From Coix lacryma-jobi var. lacryma-jobi (taxonomy: Eukaryota > Streptophyta > Magnoliopsida > Poales > Poaceae): a DNA stretch of 64,000 nucleotides. The stretch is from contig CM019826.1 of assembly GCA_009763385.1 (NCBI GenBank), positions 79,815,135 through 79,879,134 of the forward strand, in the 5' to 3' direction. A model generated the notes under the pieces. It had not been told where the DNA came from. It saw nothing but the letters and a program-made list of their open reading frames with translations, and searched no databases. Of the stretch, positions 1 through 8,734 are shown in pieces; within the stretch, counting starts at the first letter, position 1, and each line of letters starts with the position of its first letter. The position numbers were made by a program, and so were the translations under genes.

Positions 1-1282
1 TACGAGTAGACGGGAACCGTTTGTGTATGCTGAAGATCAGAAGAGGATGACTGAAAGCTAATGTTGTGAAGTTTAAGCAAGTGTTACAGGCAAGTATAGC
101 ATGGGACCGTCCTTGTTACCTATTCACCGTAATCACTTAATTCATATTGCATGTGTCTAATTTGTATCCTGTTAAGGTTTACCTAGTTCTTGTTATCCTT
201 TACCTTGTCACCTATGGGATGTCATGCATTTGGATAGTATATTGCTAGTGCTCAACTTAAAATGACATGATCTGATCACTGATTCATGATTAATGACTAA
301 TGATTAATGATTTATGACTTATACAAAGATGATTAAAACTTGCCTATCTGTCAGCAAAAGCTGGGACATACAGTGCAACCATGAGGGTTATATGGCTCTG
401 ACCTTAGCTCAGTATGAGGACCTTTTCTAGCTTGTTAGTGGTTACCCGAAAGGGCGCATAAGGCGCTTGACGAGCTGGATTTAGGGCGGCTTCTTTCCCC
501 TTGCCTGCGTGCCGCAAGGTTGAGAGACCCTTCTTCCCCTTGCCTTAAGACCTAGCGGCCCTAACATGTTAGACGAACCTTTGAAAGGCTTCGCGGTGAA
601 CCCAGCCATGCACCTTGGCAGTGTGATGTGGGACTAGCTATCCCTGGCAAACGGGGATCACTACTCATCGGGTAAAGTGTACAACCTCTGCAGAGTGTAA
701 AACTGATATATCAGCCGTGCTCACGGTTACGAGCGGCCCGGAAAACTCACAGAAAAGCTGGTTAAATGGTTAACTAATGTTTAATACTGGATATGAGAAT
801 GTTATCATGATGAAGATGAAATTATTGTGATCATATGGTTTATCTGGGTTTAAGCATAACATACGTTTACTTAATGCTAAAATTCTGCCAATTAAAAGCT
901 GAATGCAGTTAAACCAGTGTCAGCCTTTTTGAGCCTCATGAACCCCAAGTTATATTTGCTGAGTACGATATGTGCTCACTCTTGCTATTTCCCAACACCT
1001 CCAGTCATTGGTAGAAGCTACTCAGAGGATGGAACATGGTTTAAGTTACTATGGAGTGCTAGGCGTATGTACCCCCAGTCAGCCGTCCCTGTGAAGAATC
1101 AAGTCTGAAGAGAAGATTAGTAATAGTTCTGCTATACTCCGATTAGATGTAAGTGTTAATATAGTTATGTTTACGTTATATATAACATTGTTTCTGATAT
1201 TCTTTATTCTGTTGCTGTATGTGTGGACTTCCTGGGTACACATATGGTGAGCCTGGTTTTGTTTTTAAAACCGGGTGTGACA
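1..1282 (-). repeat. Partial LTR of a Del/Tekay-like Gypsy element (F)
   Basis: Read on the minus strand, the segment begins at 1282 with TGTCACACCCGGTTTTAAAA, the kind of LTR start seen in grass Del/Tekay-type Gypsy families. It then runs about 1.28 kb to the window edge without reaching a recognisable LTR end or primer site. It cuts Copia A in the middle of its integrase zinc domain, and the next five bases (GAATT, 1283-1287) would be the target duplication. It is either the 5' LTR of an element lying to the left or a solo LTR; the window cannot decide. No coding sequence is credible here. The family assignment rests on the terminal sequence only. Confidence 0.7.
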
Positions 1283-1854
1283 GAATTACCAACTTGTTTG
1301 CCAGCTTGACAAGAGCTACAAAGTTTATCCTTCTCAAAAGTGACATCTTTCAAGCCTCTAACTAAATCATGCTTCACTATTTTGTTCAACTGTTTCATTC
1401 CAACATGACCAAGCCTTCTATGCCATAACCAACCCAAACCAGATTTAGTGAACAAGCACGTTGACAGCTGGGTTTCACTAGCATTGAAATCAACCAAGTA
1501 TAGGTTCTCATATCTAAATCCTTTGAATATCAAATTAGAACCATCTACACTTATGATTTCTACATCATCAACTCCAAAAATGCATTTGAAACCAAGATCA
1601 CACAACTGAGCAACTGACAGTAAATTGAAGTTCAAGCTCTCAACTAGCAACACATTGGAAATGCTCATGTCATTGGATATTGCAATCTTACCAAGCCCTT
1701 TAACCTTGCCTTTGCCATTGTCACCAAATGTGATAGAATCAAAACCATGATTGCCGCTTGAATTGATTGAATTGAACATTCTTGAATCCCCGGTCATATG
1801 TTGAGTGCACCCACTATCAAGCACCCAATGCCTCCCTCCGACTTTATAGTTGAC
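1283..1854 (-). pseudogene. pol: Copia A pol N-terminal fragment (protease, start of integrase)
   Basis: This is the open frame downstream of gag. It carries the aspartic protease signature (LDSGCTQHMTG) at its start and the integrase HHCC zinc domain (WHRRLGH ... CSSCQAGKQ) at its end, and is then interrupted at 1282 by the LTR of F. It has no ATG, and its frame differs from gag by one base. A run TTTGTTCTTGTAG, which looks like a 3' splice acceptor, sits immediately before it (1855-1867 region). So pol may be made from a spliced RNA or by frameshifting. The integrase core, RT and RNase H are missing from the window. I see no stop within the fragment. Confidence 0.85.
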
Positions 1855-1867
1855 CTACAAGAACAAA

Positions 1868-3907
1868 TCAATCCCTTTTAGGTACCCAAACCTTTTTGGG
1901 TCCTCCAAGATTAGTGACCAAACTCTTTGGTACCCAAATAGCTTTCTTCTTTGAGCCCACAATTGGAGTACCAATGAATTTAGCTTTCATGCCATTAACA
2001 CCCTTGGTAAGAAAATAACAAGAATCAAATTTAATAGAGGATACATTAGCGTTCTTGTTCTTGTTCTTGCAATATTGCTCTACATGCCCACTTTGCTTGC
2101 ATCTAGTGCAAAACCGACCATTGCTCTTCACAAAACTAGTCTTGTGAGTAGCAAAAGCCGCCTTGCCATTCTTGGGGGTATAGCCCAATCCCTCTTTGTT
2201 GAGAGAAAAACGTTGGCTACCCAAGCACTTAAGCAAGCGGGCCTCACCACCATAGGCTTTACCTAAGGCGTGAGTGAGCTCATTTACCTCCTTCTTCAAT
2301 GTCTCATTTTCAACCATGAGTGAGGCATCACAAGTGAAGCCATCATCCACAGATGAAGTAGTATTGGTAGATGATGAGCTACATGAAGGGTTAGTAGCAG
2401 CAATAATAATAGGCTTATAGAAAGATTCATCGATTATATCACAAGCTATGCCTATGTCACATGTTTTAACCACTTTTTCAGTTTTAGCTTGATCAACAAG
2501 TGAGGAGTGAGCTTCCTTAAGCTTAGTGTGAGCATTGCCAAGCTCCTCATGGGCTTCCACTAGCCTCTCATGAGTAGCATTGAGCTCCTCAAAGGATTGC
2601 TCAAGAGCTTTTAGTCTCTTTTGCAATTCTTTGCACTCCTTTCTCTTTTTGTCGAAGTGTTCTCTAGCATCATCAAGCATTTCAATTAATTCATCTTTAG
2701 TGAGTTCATCATCATCACTATCATCACTATCACTCTCATCATCATCAGATAGTACCTTTGTGGCCTTTGCCATGAAGCATGATGGAGTGTCGAAGATTGA
2801 AGGCTTGTTGTTGATAGCAATACTTGCAAGTGCCTTCTTCTTGCTTGTCTTGCGATCTTCATTATCACTATCTTCATCACTATCACTTGTGGATGCATCA
2901 CTATCCCAAGTGACCATATATGATTCCCCCTTCTTCTTCTTTGTGTAATTCTTCTTTTCTTTCTTCTCCTTCTTCTTGTCCTTCTTGTTGTCATTATCAT
3001 CATTCTCACTGTTGTACGGACATTGAGCAACAAGATGGTCCTTGCTACCGCACTTGAAGCACCTCCTTGGTTCATCCTTGTTCTTGTATGAAGTCTTCTT
3101 CCTCCTTGCCCGGTAGCCCTTCTTCTTCATGAATTTGCCAAACCTTTTGACAAATAGAGCCATCTCTTCATCATCGTCATCACTGTCATTTGAGCAGTTA
3201 TCTTCGCTAGAACCTTCTTTCTTTGCTTTGCCCTTGTTCTTTGATGATGATGTTGTGGCTTTGAATGCCACACTCTTCTTCTTCTCATCCTTCTTTACTT
3301 CTTGATCATTCTCATCTCTGTAGGTGTCATCGGTCATTACATCTCCAAGAACTTGGTTTGGTGTCAGAGTGTCCAAACCGCTTCTTACAAGCAACGTGAC
3401 TAACATGCCAAATCTGTTGGGAAGACATCTCAAGAATTTATGAGAGAAGTCTTTGTCCTTCACCTCTTCTCCAAGTGCTTTGAGATCATTGACAAGCACT
3501 TGAAGCCTATGGAACATCTCTGGAACACTTTCATCTTCATTCATCTTGAAGCTAGCAAACTTTTCTTTGAGAATGTATGCTTTTGCTCCTTTCACTGCTT
3601 GAGTGCCCTCAAATGATTCTTCCAATTTCTTCCAAGCATCATATGCCATCTCCAAATTTTTGATTTGCTCAAATACCCTCTCATCAACGGCATCATGAAT
3701 AGCACTGAGAGCAATGTCATTGTTCTGCATCTTCTCTTCTTCGGCATTGGTGAGATGCTCCGGATCGAATATCTCAATCTTGACATCCACAACTTGCCAT
3801 ATCTTTCTATTGATTGACTTTAAATGAGTGGTCATTTTTGCCTTCCAATAGCTATAGTTTGTGCCATCAAATTGGGGTGGCCTTTTGGTGTTGTTGATAT
3901 GAGCCAT
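1868..3907 (-). CDS. gag: Copia A Gag polyprotein
   Basis: An intact 679-residue ORF begins at the ATG at 3907, 44 bases past the primer site. The N-terminal 200 residues form the UBN2/DUF4219-type capsid domain, opening with PPQFDGTNYSYWKAKM. A Lys/Asp/Glu-rich stretch follows, with a CCHC knuckle CFKCGSKDHLVAQC near residue 285. A coiled-coil segment of LEQSFEELNATHERLVEAHE-type heptads lies near residues 430-480. A second knuckle CTRCKQSGHVEQYC is near residue 600. Gag packages element RNA into cytoplasmic virus-like particles. The ORF ends with WVPKRD and TGA just before the pol frame. It is long for a Copia gag but normal for SIRE-type elements. It is open throughout, so the element is not ancient. 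Confidence 0.9.
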   Translation of the reverse strand: MAHINNTKRPPQFDGTNYSYWKAKMTTHLKSINRKIWQVVDVKIEIFDPEHLTNAEEEKMQNNDIALSAIHDAVDERVFEQIKNLEMAYDAWKKLEESFEGTQAVKGAKAYILKEKFASFKMNEDESVPEMFHRLQVLVNDLKALGEEVKDKDFSHKFLRCLPNRFGMLVTLLVRSGLDTLTPNQVLGDVMTDDTYRDENDQEVKKDEKKKSVAFKATTSSSKNKGKAKKEGSSEDNCSNDSDDDDEEMALFVKRFGKFMKKKGYRARRKKTSYKNKDEPRRCFKCGSKDHLVAQCPYNSENDDNDNKKDKKKEKKEKKNYTKKKKGESYMVTWDSDASTSDSDEDSDNEDRKTSKKKALASIAINNKPSIFDTPSCFMAKATKVLSDDDESDSDDSDDDELTKDELIEMLDDAREHFDKKRKECKELQKRLKALEQSFEELNATHERLVEAHEELGNAHTKLKEAHSSLVDQAKTEKVVKTCDIGIACDIIDESFYKPIIIAATNPSCSSSSTNTTSSVDDGFTCDASLMVENETLKKEVNELTHALGKAYGGEARLLKCLGSQRFSLNKEGLGYTPKNGKAAFATHKTSFVKSNGRFCTRCKQSGHVEQYCKNKNKNANVSSIKFDSCYFLTKGVNGMKAKFIGTPIVGSKKKAIWVPKSLVTNLGGPKKVWVPKRD

Positions 3908-3950
3908 TTTGACACCGAAGGTTGTTAAACCTCAAATAAATGGTGACCTT

Positions 3951-3962
3951 GCTCCGATACCA
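3951..3962 (-). promoter_or_regulatory. Primer-binding site of Copia A (tRNA-Met type)
   Basis: On the minus strand this reads TGGTATCGGAGC, two bases inside the LTR end at 3965. It is a one-base variant of the usual plant Copia initiator-tRNA-Met site TGGTATCAGAGC. It marks where minus-strand DNA synthesis starts and fixes the LTR boundary. Confidence 0.85.
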
Positions 3963-4852
3963 ATTGAAAGGTCCTAAATGGCTAGAGGGGGGGGGGGCGT
4001 GAATGGCCTATAAAAATTTTCTACAACAACACTTAAACAAACTAGTTAGACAACTAAATGGCGAAGCGAAGTTTGCGCTAGCTCTACACAGATGCAAGCC
4101 ACCTATTCACAATTCTAGATAACCACAAACTCTAAGTCACACAATCTCAGAGGAACTATTCAACAACTAAATAAGCAATAATGTATATCACTACACAAGA
4201 TAAGAGAATGTAACTAACAACAAGGTATAATATTATCTTGCAAGAAAGTAACAAATGTAAGTACAAGAGATAGAGGTGTGTATACCGAGCCGGCAAGAGA
4301 TTAATAAATGAATATCAAAGAATACCACGGAGACAGGTTAACACAATAATTTTTCCTCCGAGGTTCACTTGCTTGCCGGCAAGCTACGTCCCCGTTGTAG
4401 CGATACACCCACTTGGAGGTTCACTGCGCTAATAGGCATCACACGCCTAACCCTCAAAAGGGTGCCGCACAACCAACACAAGATGGGGATCCACAAGCTA
4501 CGAGCAATCCACTAGAGTTACCTTTGGCGCTCCGCCGGGGAAGGTACAAGAAACCCCTTACAAATCACCGGGAGATGGTCACGAACAATCACAACTCGTG
4601 CCTTATCTCCTCCGCTGCTCCAAACCGTCTAGGTGGCGGCAACCACCAAGAGTAATAAGAATATCCGCAGCAACAACAATCGCCAAGTGCCACTAGATGC
4701 AAACTCACAAGCAAATGCACTTGGATCTCTCGATCTCACATGGATTCACACTAACAAGCAAAGAGATCGGAGGGAGGGATTAGATCTTGTTCAAGAGGAT
4801 GTTCAAGAAGTCAGAGAGTCAAGAGAGCCTCCCCAAAGGCGGCCACGACCAA

Positions 4853-4858
4853 TTTATA
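4853..4858 (-). promoter_or_regulatory. TATA box of the Copia A LTR
   Basis: The minus strand reads TATAAA about 1 kb into the LTR, downstream of the palindromic module, where a U3 promoter would be expected. No start site can be fixed from sequence. Confidence 0.5.
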
Positions 4859-4908
4859 TGGAGGGGAGGACGACAGCCCGAACCCTACTTTTCTGCGCTT
4901 GGTCGGTA

Positions 4909-5343
4909 GTACCGACAAAGTCAAACTAGCCGTTTAACACACGACCCGCTGATTTAGGCGAAGCACCGACTCTCTGGTCGGTACCTCCGAGGTCGGTAGT
5001 ACCGAGGTTATGGCGGTACTACCGCCAAGCCAAAATCGGCCGCGAACAGAGAGCTCTGCGAAAAGCAAGCTACTACCGACCTTGCGTCGGTACCACCGCG
5101 GGCGGTAGTACCGAGGTTATGGCGGTACTACCGCCAGGCCATTTTCAAATCTACACAGAGAGCCTCGCGAAACCCTTTAGAGCCACGGTACCACCGACCC
5201 TCTGGTCGGTACCACCACCGGCGGTAGTACCGAGGTTATGGCGGTACTACCGCCAGGCCAAAAACGCCCCAACACAGAGAAGGCTGCACGCAGCACCTAT
5301 GGGCGGTACCACCGACCACCTGGTCGGTACCACCGACCATACA
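4909..5343. repeat. Palindromic CGGTAGTACCG repeat module in the Copia A LTR
   Basis: Self-complementary words CGGTAGTACCG and GGCGGTACTACCGCC, plus GGTCGGTACCACCG variants, recur throughout. A longer unit (CGGTAGTACCGAGG, TTATGG, CGGTACTACCGCC) appears three times, starting near 4994, 5103 and 5222, giving periods of 109 and 119 bp. Each unit can fold into a hairpin. Its position corresponds to the CATCGGACGC module of B, a related element with a different word. Confidence 0.8.
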
Positions 5344-5858
5344 CAGAAAACTTCATTTTCTTCTCTGTGTTGATCCAAAACTACTTCAACAACTTCTCCT
5401 TTGCAAATGTGCTAACACCAACAAGTGTACAACTTCATGTGCATGTGTGTTAGCATTTTCACAAACATATTCAAAGGATTCGAGTTAGCACACTAGGTCC
5501 TAATGCATATGCATGTATGAATCCACCTAGTGGCACTTGATAACCGTGATCACTGAGATATTCCCCTCTTAATAGTACGGCTATCTATCCTAAATGCACT
5601 CACACCCTCTACGGTGTCTTGAGTGCCAAAACAAAATTCCTATTTATACCTTTGCCTTGATCTCCATAGGATTTTGTTTTTCTCTTCTTCTTCTTCCAAA
5701 TGTGGAGCACTTGATCTATCTTTTGGTCATCACCACCAATACCATGATCATCATTTGGCTCCCGTACTTGGAATGTACCAACCTAGCTCATAAACTCTTC
5801 ATGACAAGGTTAGTACTCTAGGTGACATCAATTATCCAAAACCAAACAAGGACTTTCA

Positions 5859-6286
5859 GACATCGCTCGGAATCGGGCTGCCGGTAAATATTTCCATCAC
5901 TTCTGTCTTTGTTTTCCCCCTCTTGCCTTTACTCACTCTTCTCCCTCTCAGCTCTGGAGGCCAAACTTTACGCTCTTGAAGCTGTTGTCGCCAATCTCGC
6001 CATTACGGCCAATACGACGGGTACGACAGCTCTGAGTTGGGTGAACGAGGTTAACCGAATCCTGCCCGACATCTCCAGAGCCGGCAGGGGGTACGGCGCT
6101 GCACTGGCCTTTAACGCTGTACGGATTCATTTTGGTGCCGATTACCGTAGCTTCGACGTCTGTGAGCGAGGGCTAGAATACAGGGTAGCACACTCTGTAG
6201 ATGATATGAAGGAAGCTGGAACAGATCTGGCTGATTCCTTCGACCAAGATCTCCCGATTAGACAGAGGATAGGATGGACGAACTGA
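5859..6286 (+). pseudogene. 3' part of the antisense gene carried by element G, copy 1
   Basis: An exon end (5859-5883) is followed by a probable intron 5884-5951 (GTAAAT...pyrimidine-rich...TCTCAG) and a final exon 5952-6286. Splicing keeps frame across the junction (DIARNRAA-ALEAKLYALEAV). The last exon encodes about 110 residues and ends in IGWTN-stop. It is followed by AT-rich sequence with AATAAA-like words (6320-6335). The 5' exons were removed when Copia A inserted at 5858. I recognise no domain. The arrangement resembles Grande-type Tat elements, which carry an extra gene in antisense near the 3' end. Copy 2 lies at 29063-37452. Confidence 0.55.
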
Positions 6287-6424
6287 TCTTTATTGTAATC
6301 TTGTACCCTCCTTTTGTAAAATAAAAAGTCTTTCTGTTTGATCCCTGAAACCAATCTGTGACTGATCCTTCGAGATCAATGCGTACTCTGCTTCGTGCAT
6401 TAGTCACTGACTTTTATTTTTGCT

Positions 6425-6880
6425 TTAACGGCGATGTTTATCACATCGGCTATCACTGATAATCATGTCAATCATCTCTGTCCCATAAGTGATTGTTGTA
6501 ACCTTTAAGGGATTTTCCATTTTCAGTTTCTTTGAAGACTTCTCCATTAAAGCTTCATTGCCTGGAATAAAATACAGTCTTTCCCAATTCGAAGACCATC
6601 TGCCAGACTTACTGTCTTCGGCGTCAATCGGTAATATGAGTTTCCAGACAATCAACCGAAACTGAGCTCCATGTGCAGTAACAACCCTTAGCCGAATCCA
6701 TCGGTTTCCCGATTCTGGAGTCACGATCTCCTCAAACCAGCAAAAATCCGGCCTGGCCCAACAATGGCCCATAAATTGCGAAAAACCTACTTCAATGCTT
6801 GGCTTCCTAGTGTACAAGTCACGGTTCCATAAATATGACCCTAAGCAGGCCATCACCCTCAACTTCCAATTGAACTCCAC
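6425..6880 (-). CDS. Unrecognised ORF inside element G
   Basis: This is an open frame of 151 residues on the same strand as G. It is rich in Trp, Arg and Lys and contains HCWARPDFCWFEEI and WRSS-like stretches. No known domain, transmembrane segment or zinc motif is evident. It lies between the end of the antisense gene and the D insertion, so its upstream part could continue beyond D (17294-17327 and 28979 onward). It may be a remnant of a captured or accessory frame. Coding status is uncertain. Confidence 0.3.
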   Translation of the reverse strand: MEFNWKLRVMACLGSYLWNRDLYTRKPSIEVGFSQFMGHCWARPDFCWFEEIVTPESGNRWIRLRVVTAHGAQFRLIVWKLILPIDAEDSKSGRWSSNWERLYFIPGNEALMEKSSKKLKMENPLKVTTITYGTEMIDMIISDSRCDKHRR

Positions 6881-6989
6881 TTCTCGGCTCCTAGCTCAAA
6901 CGAAAGACAAAAGAATCCTCACATGTATTTCCATCAATGGTAGGTAATGGTGACCACAGCAAACGTTCTACCAGAGATGAAGCGGAAGG

Positions 6990-8720
6990 TGAAGGACCAA
7001 AAATATTAAAGCTAGGCAACCAGAGGGGGGGGGGGTGAATGGGAGCCTAAAAAATTTCTCCTGAAATTCTGGCCTCTGTCCCAACAAAATCAACCCCAAG
7101 AGCAAAGCCGACACACGTGATGTCCACGACCCAAGAGAATGGGTGGATGTTCCCTAGGAACACAGCGGGACACCACAAAAGCTCCCACACCCAAATCCAC
7201 GCGAGTCAACTAGTGACACGATGGAGTTTGGGTAGCCTCAATCCGGTTTCTGTAGAGCACAGAGTCGGGAATCCAACGCAAAAAGCGGATCTCAAATCGG
7301 AGCTCGAACGCAAAAGACACGGACAAAACGCGCGCTGTCTGCACTGACCGGACTCTGAGGTGCGTCCGGTCAGGATCGATCGGACGCGTCCGGTCAGGGA
7401 AAAACTGTTTCGGGAGCTCTCTGGAACTGATCGGACTCTGAAGTATAGAGCGCCCGGTCACCCCTAGCAACACAAAGCTTGGATGGCGAAAAGCTCAAGA
7501 ACAAGAGCCGGTCTCTCCTCTAACCCTAGCCTCCTCTCACAGGAACAAAATGAGAGTGACACCTCCAAGGATTCCCCGGGATGGCTGCCCTAGCAGCCCC
7601 CTTCATCTATATATAGGTGCATGTCCGAAGACCAAAACGCCCTTACATTAAGCACTCAACCCAAATACCCCCCAGGGGTAAAACTGTCCAACCCTAGCAG
7701 TTTCATTCGACGGCCACGCCCGCACATCCGGTAGCTTCGCCTCGACGCGACCTCCCTGATGCCGCCACATGCCGTCATGTTGACCACCGCGCCTTCCTCG
7801 TGGATAGCTTCGCCGCCGCGCCAGCCTCTCCACGCCGCCACGCGTCGACCGTCCTTTTGGACCTTCCCCCAGTTTCGAGGCCCAAACCGGGAAACATGCC
7901 AGCCCAGGTTTTGAGGCCCAAACCTGGAAACCGTCCACCCCGAGTTTTGAGGCCCAAACTCGGAACCCCGCAAGCCCAGGTTTTGAGGCCCAAACCTGGA
8001 AACCGTCCATCCCGAGTTTTGAGGCCCAAACTCGGAAACCGGCCACCCGAGTTTTGAGGCCCAAACTCATAAACAGTTGATGGTAGCTTTTTGAGGCTCA
8101 GCTACCGAACCCGCACCGAAGACGGGATGTGGTTCGCACACCCCGACCACCGGCACCGATGCCGATGCATGTCCAGCCTCCACGCCGGGCACAACGCCTT
8201 CGCCTTCCTTCTTGACTTGGCGACGGCACTTGCGCCGCACGCAAGCCCGTGTCTGACCTCCGCCAAGTGCACGACGCCATCGTCTTATTCCCGACTCGGC
8301 CGATGCATCGCACATCCCCATGTGTTCTCGCTCGCCGATGCCACGTGCCAGCTACCACAGCTGGTCCTCTGGCCCTCTGGTCCGTCAGTCCAAGCCTCAC
8401 GTCCGCCCTTCACCGCTCTGGGTACATCGGCATGGCACGTCCGCCGCACAGCACGCCCATCCTTCACCGCTCCCGGACCGTCGGCACGGCACGTCTCTAC
8501 TTGACCTTCACCTCGCCATCGACCACTGTATCTGAGCCCAACACCTGCACATCAACACAACCAAGAGACACATGTTGCACACGCACACCAACACAGAAAC
8601 ACCACAACTCAACGCCACCGGTTAGTCATAAACATTAAGCGCATAGCGAGATATGGACTAAACCGGGAAAAGCGTCAAACCTTCCTCATCAAAGTCAATC
8701 ATTCATCATATATGTTCTCA
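6990..8720 (-). repeat. 3' LTR of Copia D (internally deleted)
   Basis: The LTR is 1,731 bp, against 2,403 bp for its partner. The missing 672 bp correspond to about 15355-16068 of the other LTR; the breakpoint near 7460 joins CGGTCAC to CCTAGC, with short CAC homology. It keeps the G-run near its end, a TATATATA box (7608-7615) and a hairpin array (about 7868-8070). Confidence 0.85.
7608..7615 (-). promoter_or_regulatory. TATA box of the Copia D 3' LTR
   Basis: TATATATA followed on the minus strand by GATG, with the matching site at 16215-16222 in the other LTR. It lies downstream of the hairpin array in element orientation, the usual U3 position. Confidence 0.55.
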
Positions 8721-8734
8721 ATCTCCCCCTTGAT
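8721..8734 (-). promoter_or_regulatory. Polypurine tract of Copia D
   Basis: On the minus strand this reads ATCAAGGGGGAGAT directly before the LTR start. It is the plus-strand DNA primer site. Further CAAGGGGGAG-like tracts occur inside the 3' region near 9053, 9078, 9905, 9980 and 10000. Confidence 0.75.

Larger units (their letters stand above)
1283..5858 (-). mobile_element. Copia A, SIRE/Maximus-type retrotransposon, 5' part
   Basis: Minus-strand order is LTR (5858-3965), primer site, gag, then the start of pol, cut off at 1283 by element F. The LTR ends are TGAAAG and CTTTCA. The bases just outside the right end are GACAT (5859-5863), the presumed target duplication, whose partner is off-window. 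The host on the right is Tat element G. The long gag with two zinc knuckles, and pol in another frame without an ATG, fit the SIRE/Maximus lineage. The remaining integrase, RT, RNase H and 3' LTR should lie to the left of F. Confidence 0.85.
3965..5858 (-). repeat. 5' LTR of Copia A
   Basis: The LTR is 1,894 bp, bounded by TGAAAG...CTTTCA inverted ends. A run of 12 G lies about 20 bp from its low-coordinate end, followed by CGTGAATGGCC, a motif also found near the LTR ends of B, C, D and E. A TATA-like TATAAA on the minus strand is at 4853-4858. The U3 part contains the palindromic repeat module at about 4909-5343. Small ORFs here have no family features and are not genes. Confidence 0.85.
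5859..6989 (-). mobile_element. Tat/Gypsy element G, segment 1
   Basis: This is host sequence between Copia A and Copia D. It carries the end of a plus-strand, intron-containing gene that is antisense to element G, and a minus-strand ORF of unknown kind. It is assigned to G because the same antisense-gene type and the same flanking words (CGATG...ATCGGCTAT) recur in segment 4 next to clear Tat gag and protease. The GAAGG at 6985-6989 is one half of the target duplication of D. Confidence 0.65.

Noticed and set aside
2580..2948. Ser-rich ORF on the plus strand in Copia A
   Set aside because: Complement of the acidic and Lys-rich codons of gag.
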